Source: Sarcocystis neurona (Eukaryota > Apicomplexa > Conoidasida > Eucoccidiorida > Sarcocystidae). From it: 64,000 bases of DNA. The notes under the pieces are model-generated. The model saw only the letters and a program-made list of their open reading frames with translations. It was not told the origin of the DNA and did not search any database. Where the stretch lies: the NCBI GenBank assembly GCA_000727475.1, contig KL647320.1, positions 124,001 to 188,000 on the forward strand. Direction: 5' to 3'. Positions 33,561 to 60,337 of this stretch are shown in pieces. Made by a program: the position numbers and the translations under genes. Positions within the stretch are counted from its first letter, which is position 1; every line of letters begins with the position of its first letter.

Positions 33561-34974
33561 ACCACGTCCTCCTTTTAAATTCCCCCAAAACTGCTGCCGG
33601 CGTCCCACGCGCAGAAGCCCTCAATTTGGGCTACAGTAACAACAGCAGCAGCAACTTCAATCCATTTACTCTTCGCTCCAGTGTACGCAGCAGCACAACC
33701 GTAGCAGCGGAGCAGAAGGCAGCGACATCACAGCAGCAAGGTTGTTCTTCGGGAAGACGACCGCAACTACGTCGCAGCAGCAGCAGTACTAGTGCAGCAG
33801 CCGTATGTGCGTGAGAGCAGCGAGGGTGCCGCGCTATTTGCTGTTGGTGTTGCACCTTTTTCTCCGAGTTCCCTCAAGCGCTGCAGTGCGAGCTGCACCA
33901 CTCGCTGCCGATGTTTTTCATCACTCGAGAAGCAATATCGGCAGCAAGTAAGTGTTTCTTTTCTTCTGTGTTTCTTGGGTTTCTTCCACCAGGTGCATGC
34001 AGCTCCTTTCCGTCTTCCTGCTTCTCTTTTCTCTGTTTGTCTCTTCGTTCACGACTGTATATCCCCTTTCTGCTCGTGCTCCTCTTCATGCATATTCACA
34101 CACCTTCTGACATTCCGTTGATCCGTTACAGCGATGAACTTTTCCTTTTCTTCCACCTTTTTCTTCTCTCCCGCGCGCCGCTGCTCCTGCAGTTGCCGTT
34201 CGCAGCTGTCGCTGCCGCTGCTGCTCTTACTCCTTGTAGGCTTGCTGTTGCTCTCTCGCGCGCAAACTCCCTGTTTCTGCTGGTGATGCTCCTGCGGGCG
34301 TGTTACCGCGCGCCCTTTCCTGATAATTCAATGCTGCTGCAATTGGTGCTGCCTCCCCTGCTGCTGCTGCTCCCCTTTCTGCTCCTGCCGATCCTTCTTC
34401 TCTTCTCCAGTCTTGCCGCTGCTGATCCTCCTTCAGCGATCCCGGGGTTACTGCTCCGCGAACTGCTGCTGCTGCTGCTCGTGCTGTCTCGAACTGCGCG
34501 CCCTCTGCTTCTTCTGATCCTGCTGTTTTGCTGCTGCTGTATATACCTGCTGCCTCTCCTGCTGTCGCTCTTGCTGCTCGCGCCCCGTTGCTGCAAGTCT
34601 CGAGCACGCCGCCGCCGTTTCTCCTCACCTACGTGCAAGAAGCGCTGCTTCTTCACTCCCTACTTCCTTTGCCGCAGCTGCTGCTGCTCTTCTTCCTGCT
34701 GCTTCTGCTCTGCGACCCCCTGCTGCTCTTCGTCTCCTATTCATCCAGCTGTTGTTCCTCCTGAGCATCGCGTTGCTGCCGCCCTTGCCTTCCACTCCTT
34801 CCTCCTATCCATCCCATCACACCTGCGGCTCCTTCGCCGTCTTCTCCGCTTGCCGTTGCCGATGACTTGCTGTTCTTCCCCTTCTCCTCCTACCACTGCA
34901 CGCTGGGGTGCTGCTGCTGATCTGCTGTTGCTGCGCTGCTGCTGTTATTCAAGTTCGCTCCTCTCCCAAGTGTA
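33561..34974. other. CAG/CTG-rich stretch downstream of CK2, coding status open
   Basis: From 34,190 the + strand is CTG-rich, which gives Leu/Cys in + frames and Ala/Glu/Gly/Gln/Ser in - frames. A - frame at 34,227-34,628 (stop at its low end) has the amino acid mix of local exons, including SEEAEGAQFETA and SLKEDQQRQDWRREE. On the + strand, 33,869-33,947 could encode FPQALQCELHHSLPMFFITR before a strong GTAAGT donor. Neither matches a family I know, and both could be chance. Confidence 0.3.
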
Positions 34975-49151
<14,177 letters not shown>

Positions 49152-51360
49152 GGGGATCGACACCGGGGAACGCGACGCAGACGAAAACCGGCGGAACAAT
49201 GAGGAGAGAACGCACCCGGGATACCGTAGGGGAGAAGACGGATTTCGCCGAACGTCAACCGAAAAAGGACAGCGGCAGCGACGAGCGGCAGCAGCAAAGA
49301 AAGATAAAGCTCCTGCTCGAGAGAGAAGCGCAGACACAGCACTTGGAGCAACCGAAGAAAAGAGAACCGGAAGACAAGGAGAAAACGACGCAGTAGTAAA
49401 TAGTGACGTACGAATAAACTCAGCAGCCGGGGATGCTGCAGCAGCAGCAGGAACTGCAGCAACAGAAACTGCAGCAGCAGAAACCGCAGCAGCGGCAGAT
49501 TTAGCAGCAGAACATGTAGCAGCCGAATGCAGGGAAGAGGGAAAGATGCACGAGAAGAATGCGGAGGAAGTGGCCGCGGGAAACGGAGGTGAAGAAGGAG
49601 CGCCCGGCGCAGGAGCACCCGCGAGACACGTGGCGGCTCCTGCAGCTGCAGCAGAGCGGGAAGCAGCAACGAAGGGAGGGAAGGAAGCAGCAGACCGCAG
49701 GGCGAGCCCAGCTGCAAGAGGGAATGTCTGTGTGAGTTCTGGATGGGCAGTTGAAAAGGGAAAAGTCGTCGACGCCACAGCGCGAGGCCCTTCTAAACTG
49801 CGGAGAACGTACACCTCAGAGCGAGTCGCCGTGCAGCAACGCAGCAGCAAGCGGCGCAACAACAGCTGCACACAGACACAGCCACCACGGGCAGCAGATG
49901 AGGAGCACGGCACCAAGGACCTCGAAATCGAAGAAAAAGAGGGGGGAGAAGCGAAGCGAGATGGAGACGAAGAAGATGAGCACGACGCGGAAGAAAACGG
50001 ATATACAGAGGAGGACGCCGTGAAGCGAAAGGCTGGAAAAAGTGACGAGAGACAGGCACCGGAAAGTGGGCGGGGACGGAAGGGGCGGCAAAAGAAAAAC
50101 AACTGCAGCGGCCGCAGCAACAAACGACGGGACTGACCTACAAAAGCAGCAGCTACAGCGTCTCGCTTCACCAGGGGGAGAGCAGCCGCAGAAACGGAGA
50201 CGCACGAGAGAAGAACAAGACGGAAAAAGGAAGAGAACGGGACAAAGCAGGAACGGTCCTGGGGAGAGAACGGCGACGAAATTCTTCGGGAAGAAGATGC
50301 GGAAAAGCGACGCTGCGAGAGAACAGCGGCCGACGAGGCAGAGCTCCAGAACGGAGAACAAGCTGCTGCTGCGGTCGCACGGGGAGATGCGGCAGTCAAC
50401 GACAAGGCAGCAGCAGAAGCTCGGCGACCAGCAGCGCCGAGGCGAGAGAGAAGCCCGCGAGGAGAGGAGAAGGCAAACGGAGAAGACAAAGTAGGCAACG
50501 AGGAAGGGGAAGCGCACAAAATAACGCGCGGGGAAAGCAGCGCGGGACATGCAGGGGAAGACAGGGGAAGATGCGGACGGGAGCCGAGAAGAGGCGAGGA
50601 GGAGAGAAGACGAAAGAAAGGAAGAACAGCTCGTTTTCCTTCTCGGGCTTGTCCTCCACGGGTTGCGGTGTACAGACACCTGAAGAGTGCGGCAGCAGGT
50701 GCAGCAGGAGACGAAGGGAAGCGGTGAGATACTACACCCGGCGACGAAGAAGAGCGGGGAGGAGGAGGACAGGCAGACAGCGTGGACGTCACGACGCAGC
50801 AGAACTCCTGCTGTTGAAGAAAACGAGAGAAATGCGGCGCATCCGCTGATCGCCTTCTGCCACCTTCCGCGTTCGCTGCGGCAGCTACGAAAAATGCCCG
50901 ACGACGGCGCTGGAGCCCCTGGACCCCACCCGTCGACCGCGTTTGCCGGCACTGCTGCTGCCACCACTCGAGACGCTGCTGCTGCTGCCGCTGCTGCTGC
51001 AGCGGCCACTGTCGCTGTTCGTGTTGTCGCTCGTGCTGCTGCTGCTGCAGCGGCCGCTTCTGTCGGGTTCTCCTGCGCGACAACGCGCGAGGGCGCAGGA
51101 AGTGGAGAGGCCCGCAGTTGTGTGTGGAGGAAGAAGGCAGCAACTGCCTGCTACGCATGGCCACCGTGGCGTCCTTCTCCCGTCCCTGCAGCAGCACCGA
51201 CACGCAGAAAAAAAAAACTTCCTACGAAAGACGGAAGCACGAAGAACGCTGCATGCACACCAAGGCGACTCTCCGACGCAAAGTGTAACACACTCCACGT
51301 CCCGCGCCACCGCTATCTAGAGAGAGACGCGTTCACGCAGTCCATATGCCGTCTCTCTCC
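49152..51360. other. DNA upstream of the CK2 start, open on both strands
   Basis: The CK2 frame has no stop up to 51,203, and a + frame is open from 49,150 to 50,136. The - strand frame reads Ser/Phe/Leu/Arg-rich sequence without a conserved block. The + frame reads Ala/Glu/Arg/Lys-rich sequence, also without a domain. I take most of this as CK2 5' untranslated region or leader intron. The palindrome GGTGTACAGACACC lies at 50,667-50,680. Confidence 0.45.
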
Positions 51361-54103
51361 ATATAGATATATAAATGTATACGTATGAGTAACGCAGGTA
51401 CACTCCACGTACAACTACTACTTATACGTACGCAAAGAAATTTACATGTGGATATGCGGGCCGAGTCGAGTTTCACGCGCGGAGTTGAAGACAAAGGGAG
51501 GGGGTGGTCTGCACACCGCATGCAAGTGTATCTACAGAGATAGGACAGCCACTTTCATTTCTCCGTCTACATGAACTGCACAACCACCCTGGACTCTTCG
51601 TCACATTTACAGTCTTCCTCGGATGCGCCCGTTAATACTGGGAAAAGGAGAAATACGCATCTACCCCACACTTCCACCTGCGCAGGACGTTCAGGTCTGG
51701 GCGGTAGTTCAACTCGTCCATCTGTGCCATTTCCCCCGGCCTCACACACGTGTTATATACATGAGTCACCTACACACGTATATATACGTACATGAAGGCA
51801 TCATCTGAACCACCTACAATCACCTATAAATAGGTGCGCATGCGTGTACTACTCATCTAGACACATATGCATACACATATATATAGATGCACATTTACAC
51901 GTATTTCGACTACATACATACAGATTTGGACACGATTTCTTCACATATGTTATTCACCTACACACACGCACATATACATATGCACATATACGTATATTTC
52001 GACCAGAAGGGTTTATAGAGTAGATCTACGCCGCCCTGCCTGTGTATGCCCGTCACTACCTGCTGCACATGCGTCCACACACAGAAGTACGAGCCCCACA
52101 CCTACATATATATGGTGGTATTTCAAGCGTGTCTGTCTGCCTATGTGTCTAGAAATGTGCGCGTGATTCATCTGTACCGATGTAAATCTATGTATACACG
52201 TGTATTTCCATCCTCCATACATATGCACACATTTGTCATTCATCCATCCACATATAGCTGTAAGAACGTACGCAGACACAGCGGACGTTCTTATATTTAT
52301 GAGGTCTACAACATGCTGCATCTGTGTGGCCATCCCTGTGGCACTGGCAGACACACAGGCGCGGAGTCGCGCAAGGACAAAGCCACGGGCAGCGGTGCAA
52401 GAAGGCCAGGCCTCACAAAGGCGGCACAGTAAGAAAAAGAAGAAAAAGAGGGCAGTGCAGTAAAAAAGTCGCAGTGTCGACAAGCAGACGCCGCGGTCGG
52501 AGAAAAGGAATTTCTGCAGCTGGCGAAAACTGCGGAGGAACGGCGGCGGAGAGACACGAAACAGAAGTTTGCCGCACTTACGTATGTGTAGAGGAGGCAC
52601 ACACGCATGCGTTTACACTTCATTTCTACGAAATGGACACGTCTGGATGTGTTCCTCGCAGAGAGAAACAACACCAGCCATACTGGCCGTTAAAAACTAC
52701 ACCAAGTGAAGAAGACCCGGGCTCGCAGAAGGCAATACGAGTGAACGACGGCAGGAGACAGAAATAAGAAGTGAAGACCCGTGTCGATGGGAGTAAGCGC
52801 CCTACATATACGTATATATATGTGCACATGTGTATAGACACACATTTGCGTATATGCGGACGTATAGATGTGTATCTGAATATATACGTAGATGTATACA
52901 CAAATATCTGGGTACACCCAGTAGACGTATACACACGCGTGTAGCTATACGCGGATGTTCAGATGTGTACTTGAGTATATGCATATAAAAGGACGCACTT
53001 GTGTACAAGTAAGGAAGTGGAGATATCCGTGTATACGTATGCACATCTCGCCGTATAGTCACGTCGTCTGCGCGAGGACTGCGGAAAGAGAAGGGCGGGG
53101 AGAAGACACACAGAAGGAGCTGGAGGAGAAGGCGGACCCCAGCTGGCAGAAATTTCACCGCAGGACGCGTACGCGCACGTGTTATGTAGTTCGAATTTTC
53201 AAGCAAATGTGGCTTCGAAGGATGCTGTCACAGGCGTGCGTATACGGGGGAAGAAAAAACCTCGTTTTACCTGGCCTCTCTTCAGTAGGAACCGCAGGGA
53301 AAAGATAAAGGAATTCGGTGTGCACCTCTCCAGCAACTTCCCTGCGGAGAGAGACGCTCTGATGTTTGGACGCCGACGTCCTGTCACGCCTTCTTCTACA
53401 CAGGAAACTGCTATTTTGCTGCGGATGCTTCTGCTGTCCCTCGACACTCCTCTGCCGCCGCTGCGACGGTCGGTTCGTCTCCCTCCTGTGGCCGGCGATG
53501 CGGATGCGCAGTGGCTGATGCCGCCGATGGACGGCAACAGAAGAAAAGGCGAAAGTAGGACGGAGAAGGTGGACGACGACAGGAGGGGGAGGAGCAGCAG
53601 CAACAGAGGGAAGGAAGAAGTCACGACCGCAACGCCTGCAGAACTCCTGCTCCACGTACGAGAGGGAGCGGGGGGCGGCGGTAGCAGCGGAGTCGGGACC
53701 CCAGCAGCAAGGCGAACACGTTTGCAGCAAAACGTAAAGCAGCAGCAGCAGCAAACACGGCAGCCGTAGGACGTGCTTGGCTGGTAGTACAGAGAGAAGC
53801 AGGGAGCGCGGGAAGACGAAGTGGCAGCAGCAGCAGCTGCCGGCAGCGGCAGCACGGGGCAACAGTGGCAGCGGCGGGAGTACGGAAGAACCCACGTGGA
53901 TACGGCGTGACGCGGCGTGAAACGAGAGGGAAGGTGGAGAAAACAGTAAACAAGAAGGAGCGGATTTCTCTAGAAGGGAGAAAAGCGGGGAAACGAACCG
54001 AATTTTCCGCCGTTCCCCTGGTCGCGGGAAGGAGATTCACCGGTGGCGGCAGCAGCAACAGCGAGGGCACCACCTGCTCTGCCGGAGGAGGAACCAACGC
54101 CTT
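51361..54103. other. Intergenic stretch with TA/CA-rich DNA and unassigned open frames
   Basis: TA/CA words fill 51,770-52,010 and 52,800-53,040. Open frames at 53,179-53,769 (+) and 53,182-53,895 (-) overlap one another. Neither contains a domain I recognise, and their Gln/Ser or Leu/Cys runs come from CAG/CTG DNA. Confidence 0.45.
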
Positions 54104-54227
54104 TACAGAGTAGCGGCAGCAACGGAGGCAAACGGCTACCTCTCTCTCGACTCGTTCTTCAGAGAAACACCCCGCTTTAGTCCTTTTCTCGTCTCTCTTT
54201 GACCCAGAGAGTCTTCACTTTCAACAC
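54104..54227. repeat. 124-bp direct repeat, copy 1
   Basis: Copy 1 shares TACAGAG at its left end and TTTCAACAC at its right end with 56,013-56,136. The shared core includes CTCTCTCGACTCGTTCTTCA and GAGAAACACCCC. Confidence 0.92.
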
Positions 54228-54289
54228 GTTGATACTGCAGAACCGATGATCTTGCCGATCCGTTGTGGGCGGCGGTACCGGAGAACGGT

Positions 54290-55110
54290 GCAGCTGGTAG
54301 CAGTAACGAACAGCAGCAGCAATTGCAGAAGCAGAAGCCTGCGCAGCATTAGAAGCAGTACCAGCAGCAGCAGCAGCAGCACTATACCAGCAGCAGCAGC
54401 TATACCGGCAGCAGCAACAGGAACGACAGCAGCAACAACGGCAGGAGCAGGAGCGGCAGCAGCCGTACCAGCAGCAGCAGCGGTACCAGCAGCAGGAGTA
54501 GCTGCAGCTGCAGTACCAGCAGCGGCAGTAGGCAGCAGCAGCAGCATCAGCACCAGCAGTGGCAACCACTGGGGAAGCAGCAGCAGTGGGAGGGAGAGGG
54601 ATGGCAGCGAGAGTAGCAGTAGCAGCACACCTCTGTGGCAGCGGCCGAGCTGCAGCAGCGTTACCGGTAGTCGCCAGAGGATGAAACGGAGGAAAACAGC
54701 AGCAGTAGCAGCAACGACTGAACAGCAGCCCGTGGACGCTGTGCCAACGTCGCTGCAGTTGCTGAGCGGCACACTCCGGTGCCCCAACAGCAGTAGAAAA
54801 AACGGTGGAGCAGTACCGGCAGCAGCTGCACTGGCACAACAGCAGCCACAGCAGCAGCAGGTAATCAGCACATCATCACCAGTGCAGGAGCAACACTCTG
54901 CGCCAGCCAAACGCCAGTACCGTAGCCATGGCACTGCAGCAGCGGCAGGAGCGCATCAGTAGAGACCGCAGCAGCAATGCGGAAGGAGTCTACTCTGCGT
55001 CTGGGGGAGCGGCGGTCAAAGAAGCAGCCGGAAGGTTTTACCCGAGTACAATCACCAGTAGCCCCAGGCGCACAACAGAAGCCAGAACAGCAGTAGCAAC
55101 AGCACGACAA
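54290..55110. repeat. CAG-rich tract (+ strand)
   Basis: Interrupted (CAG)n keeps all three + frames open for long runs, giving Ser, Ala or Gln. It could be a low-complexity exon on + or an intron of a - gene. No conserved sequence flanks it to decide. Confidence 0.8.
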
Positions 55111-55506
55111 GCAGAAAGAACCGCGGTGGACACCACATCAGCAGAAGCGACAGCACCAGCGTGATGTTACTGACGAGAGTAACTGGGGTAAAGACAAGCC
55201 GCGCTAAGTTATTCGCACGGGGACAGGCTATGGTGTGCATCATGCGGCAATATAATGCATAACACGTGTCACACGTAATTATAGGGCCACATTCCAGAAT
55301 GCGTAGGTGTTCGCGTATTATGTGCAAACGTCCACAGTTCATGCTCGTGAACACGGGCAGATACACAGATCAACCAAGTACCCACGAATGCACGTGCGCT
55401 TCCCTGAAAGAGACATTAAGTAGATGTTCGTGCACTGCACCGTATTCACCACTGCAGTATCGATATATGTCAACAACACATGTAAGACCGCGGAGTGGTC
55501 TTATTA

Positions 55507-55538
55507 TATTACACTGCTGCTTGTTCAGCAGTGTAATA
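55507..55538. other. Perfect 13-bp stem hairpin
   Basis: TATTACACTGCTG and its exact reverse complement flank the 6-base loop CTTGTT. Function is unknown. Confidence 0.9.
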
Positions 55539-56012
55539 CTTGTATGGCTGGACAGGAAATAGCGTTAGGACAGGCAGCGTAAATATGGTGCGAGAGTCTT
55601 ACAGGATAGAGGAGGAAGAAGACAGGAAGACGACGAAGAATAATACTAGAGGAGCACGAGTGTGGACAAACAAATACTGTCATATGTGCCCCTGCATTGG
55701 TGTGAGTGTCACGTCTCATACATATCTGTGTTTCACGGTAATATCAAAGATGGAAAGGCGAGACCCGAAACATTCATATTTGTCCGGGTGTAGTGCACTG
55801 TAGTCCCGTCTGTATTTCTTCCATATCAAAGAACACCCCGTCTTCGCCTAACGTGGGGAACTGGGTGAGTTAATGCCTCAATCCCTCTAGTTTCTGGGCC
55901 TGAGGCGCCGGAACCGTCCTGGTGCATGTGCGACGTAGGCACTGTGTGCCCATACGTTTGAAATCTCTGATGCCTGGGCACGTATGTTTATATTCATATG
56001 TACGCACGTGTA

Positions 56013-56136
56013 TACAGAGCAGCAGCAGCAACGATGACAAACAGGTACCTCTCTCTCGACTCGTTCTTCAGAGAAACACCCCGGTTCAGTCCTTTTCTCG
56101 TCTCTCTTTGGCCCAGAGAGTCTTCACTTTCAACAC
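56013..56136. repeat. 124-bp direct repeat, copy 2
   Basis: Copy 2 lies 1,909 bp from copy 1, in the same orientation and with identical length. About ten substitutions are visible by eye. The flanks differ on both sides, so no target duplication is apparent. Confidence 0.92.
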
Positions 56137-59100
56137 ATGTATATGCACGTACTCACGTACACGATGTACGTAAGGGTACTGAGAAGTGTGCAGTATCGCG
56201 GAGAGGTAAGACGAAAACCATTTCCACAGAACTTAACACTTCGAGCGAATTGCACTTGATGGAACCCGATCAGTGTGAAGGTAAGCGGAGTTCACACGTG
56301 AGAAAAGGTACAAGTTAGCACCTGTGCGGGAGGGGTTGCATGTGGAGAGTTCCTCTCATTTGTCGAGGTGCAGGCTAGCGTAATCCAGTTTACCACTGAC
56401 TGAGCGAGGCTGTGGGAGTTCTTAGCTGTCGAGGGACAAACTAGCGGAATGAATGCGCACAATTGGTGAACCACACACGTCGAGAATTATAATGCAGAGC
56501 GCTTTGCAGCTTTCCTCGCCAGACCTTGGCCAGTCAGCAACGTGCAACATCCACACGTGAAAAGTTCCACCTGGGGCAACTTCTTAGGTGCATGAAGTGT
56601 GTGGTCCTGGAAGATGCATCGACTGGGTATCAGATTTGCATGGTAACATTGGCTACTTTCGTCAGCGACGTACGTGTGCACGTATCGACTCCGCCGCTGG
56701 ACTGCGCTTGGGGCGCAAGCGACAGTCGTGACTTCAACCAAAATGAAGCAGCGACCTGTGGCTTTATACATATGCGATATTGTTCAGGACAGTGAGTCAC
56801 GCTAGTAAGTGCTTAACTACCTAGGTTCAGTGACTGGTAATGTTCTCAAGCGCTCACATACAAAGCAAAACTGGACCTGCAAATCGATAAGCACTTCTTT
56901 CTCTCCAATGTGGCTACTATGAAAGACACGAGTAGGGGGAGGCTACTGTGCTCCTATCCCAGGTAAAATTCTACTGGCTACAGAAGACGACCGACCACTG
57001 TCGGCCTAGAGGGAAACCCACCAACCAGCCATCAGTGTGGAACTCGTATGCAGGCAGGAATGCTGCTCACGACAGCAGTGTTTCTGTTGCAGCCAGCACT
57101 GTGCAAGAGCTCTTGTCCACCCCTCATTCTGCAGTGAGCTAAGCATTGAGATTTTTTGGCTGCTTGCGAAGTTCTACAGGCAGCCTTGTCTAAGTCTGAC
57201 TACAGGACGAGTATTTTGATGCCCTATTTTGTCATGTCAGCAAACAAGCTACGGTGGTTTTGTTTTTCAAAGAGCAACGCTTGCTACCGCTCCGCTACCC
57301 ATCACAGTAAGCAGGGCACCACAAGAACAAGGCTCAAGGCTGCCATTTGCTACTTACCGCTGTGTCCAGCGAATGTGACTTCAAGATGCTACGTTGCGGT
57401 GAACTAGTTCTACAAAGACCACCGGTAACGCTCTGCGCCAATTTACATGATTGTAAGCAAAATACGGCGTCTGTAGTGCGGTCGGGAAAGTAACCGCATA
57501 CCACGTGGCGGTCCCTCAGTGGCTTCGTTCGTGAAAATCTCTGCAGGTGTGCACGCAAGTCAGACGAGAAACTAAGTGGGTGGTGTTTTTGCCGGCATCG
57601 TAGCCCACAGCATATCCCAGTTGTCCAGGTGCTGACTACGATTGGTACAAGGTGCGCGAGGGACGCAACGGCACACGTAGCATCAACACGAGCGTTGTGT
57701 TCGACGGGGTATAGGAGGGCACGTGAATGCGAAGAGCGGTCTGGCGGGCGTGTGTACACGTATACTCGTGTACATTTGGCTGCGCATACAGATGAGCAGG
57801 GTGTACCTACGAAGAGAGATGAGTGAAGTGGAACGAGGTAGTCATCCAGCTTCAAAACGATATTCCCCCGGTGCTTGTGTGAACTGTGAAACAATCTTTG
57901 CATCAGTTTCTCCAAATCAGTCCACTGACACTGGATTCTCTCCATGAAAAGACACCACTCCTTGTAGATAGCAAGAGTTCATCCGTTTGGCTCTTGGCCG
58001 ATGTGCGTCTTTGTACGCTGTGTTCGTTTCGCGCCTCCGCCTTCACCGGAAATGCTGGAAACAATTTAGGACATGGCAAATGTGTAATCTTTCTAAAAGT
58101 CACCCAGTTTTGATAGGTATGCAATACAGCAAACTGCTTCTACTTTCCTAAAACCGACCCTCTTCTCTTTCTATGCTTCACTCGCGTCCCCTGCCGCTAG
58201 TGTGTACGCGCAGTATTGAACCCGCTCCTTTGACAACAGAATGTCAATGTAAAAGTAAGAGAAAGGACATGAGTACTTGATTTGCTGTCCAATGTGTGGG
58301 AGGGGGATGACGTGACCGCTGTGAAAAGCTTCTCACGTATGTTGCGTATCCCTCGCCCCCTGGCGAGAACGCGTACCGAGCACTGAGCACTGCAAAATGA
58401 GGAGTACGTACACTCAAGGAAGGTCGCGACCAGCCAAGCGTGTTGCGTGGGCACTGAGCACAGATCCCCCCTAGATGTGCGGACAACTACAATATGACAG
58501 GCGTCGCGGCGAACAGGCGTCGCTGTTCGCTGCCTTGGGAAAAAGTTGTTTCTTCTTCAGCTTTGAAATGCGTATGTCTCTGAATGAGAAACTTAACAAG
58601 GCGGCTCTGCGCTCTTCGCGGGGAAGCGCTTTACCGCACCGTCTCGCACTGAATACGTTTTCACTGTATGAACGTCGTGCAAAACAACCTTCACGCACTG
58701 CGACTTGGAAGCTCCACGAGTGAACCGCAACTCCTCCTGGGAATTACCATCGGGTACACCAGTTCATCTGCCCCTAATCAGGAAAGGGTAAATATCAGTT
58801 GCAAACGGCACCTTTTCGAGCAACTTTAACCAAACAAACGCATGTAGGCGTGGGTACCGCCTGCTGACCAGTACACGCTCAGATGTACGCTATGATTATG
58901 CGCTTACACAGTGAAGTAGTGCGCCTGCTTGTTCCTGCCTTTTCTCTCTTCTTTCGCGAGCGCCGCTGCCACAGCTGAGCCTCAGACGAATGTGCTTACG
59001 CACATGGCGAAACCCCGGATTGCAGCGTTTGCAGAGTTACGAAAGAGACAACTCAGGGCAAGAAACGCCTCAGTGGTTCCTTGAAACCAAGGAAACAACA

Positions 59101-59884
59101 CGTCGTCCTAGGGGAAACGAATGTTGTCTATTCCCCTCCTCACACAAAACACAATCTCCGTCTGCGCGAGAGATCTTTGATAGAATGAAAAGCGACTGAT
59201 CCTTCCCCGGGAAGCAAGCTTCTCCACTGTCAGGTCGAATTTTCGCGGGCGCCTCGATCTTTTCGAGATGCGGAATACGTCCCCGATTCAAACCCGCACT
59301 TTATATAGCAAGCAACATGGTACTCGGGGAAACTGGCATAGCGCCGTTGCCTCTTCCTTCTGGCACCATGTGGCACCCGCTACGTCTTCTCTGCACGCGT
59401 TCCCTCCCATTCACATATTTGTATGTACGTATGTCTCTATGTATGAATGAGTCGTGCATCAGCTTCCTTTACCTGAACGCTTGCTCATCCTTGTGCGATC
59501 ATTGACGGCTAGGGGGAGACACGAAATGCTTCTGTAACGCTAGCACAAATGGATCTTGTCCTCGTGCGTACTACACAGACGTGCTGGGATGATAGACTCA
59601 CGTGCACGTCGTTTGTGCGCATTTTTCTTCGTGCCGCACAACGGACTGCAGAACACGTGTAATTCCGCTTTCTGGGGTGCTGGCTGACGTTCGGCAGCAA
59701 CCGGCAAGTGTTCTCTCATACAGGTCCTCCCTGTGTCAGTGTTCCTTCTTGTGTCACAAGTTTCCCGCATAGGCAGCAGAGATCGCGGTCTGTCAGTTGC
59801 GCAGACGCTTCCATTTCTCCGCACCCCGGACCCTCGTTCAGATACAGGAGAAAGTGGTTACCGATCCAGTATGGTGAAGCCACT

Positions 59885-60337
59885 CTAGGCACCGGCTTTG
59901 CTGCTGGACGGCTGGCCCGCGTCGGGTTTACTGCTGCTGGAGGTAGATGCGGGGTTTTGCAGTTTGATATCAGCTTCCTGCACACTACTGCGCAGCTCGT
60001 CCGGTAATCGCGTGTATACAGTAGGTGTAAGTCCACAGTTGATTTCTAGGTCCATTAAACGAGGATTCTGCGCTAGCTGGCTGTAGATCACTTCTCGCAA
60101 CAACAGGTGCGTCTGAAGGTAGTCATATTTCTCCCATATGTGCTGCAGACTGAAGTTTGTGTATCGACCCGTGAAAGTGATTTTCTTTGTAGCCGGGTCC
60201 ACAGACGCGACGCCAGCAGTCGGCGCAGGAGGCGCAGGTTTCACCGTTGCGAAGCGCTTCACCCACCGCAGCGCATGGGCTGCCTCCCTCTTACCTGCAG
60301 CGCCAACAGCGGCAGCTGCAGCAGCAGCAGGAGCCAT
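59885..60337 (-). CDS. Hypothetical 150-residue protein, intronless
   Basis: I do not recognise this protein. It begins with an Ala run, then GKREAAHALRWVKRFATVKP, a basic amphipathic-looking stretch that could be a mitochondrial targeting segment (inference). A compact middle follows with KKITFTGRYTNFSLQHIWEK, YLQTHLLLREVIYSQLAQNP and INCGLTPTVYTRLPDELRSS. It ends in a Ser/Lys-rich tail and TAG. The balanced, non-repetitive middle and the start context ACCAATGGCT argue that it is real, unlike the Leu/Cys frames around it. It lies alone in repeat-poor DNA with no neighbour within 2.5 kb. No membrane segment is visible. Confidence 0.65.
   Translation of the reverse strand: MAPAAAAAAAVGAAGKREAAHALRWVKRFATVKPAPPAPTAGVASVDPATKKITFTGRYTNFSLQHIWEKYDYLQTHLLLREVIYSQLAQNPRLMDLEINCGLTPTVYTRLPDELRSSVQEADIKLQNPASTSSSSKPDAGQPSSSKAGA

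Larger units (their letters stand above)
55160..59884. other. Repeat-poor intergenic stretch
   Basis: Composition is balanced, with no CAG or TA arrays except a short AGCAGCAGCAGCAACG at 56,019. No frame shows a domain. It contains the second 124-bp repeat and one strong hairpin, and no tRNA or rRNA was recognised. Confidence 0.6.

Noticed and set aside
53179..53769. 197-residue open + frame with basic, partly balanced composition
   Set aside because: An equally long frame is open on the other strand over the same bases, no family was recognised, and splice context is unclear. Kept only as unassigned.
54104..56136. 124-bp repeats considered as LTRs of a retrotransposon
   Set aside because: There is no TG...CA termini, primer-binding site, polypurine tract or reverse transcriptase between them, and the outer flanks do not match.
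59221..59300. GATTCAAACCCGC looks like a tRNA T-arm
   Set aside because: No matching acceptor, D or anticodon stems could be paired around it.
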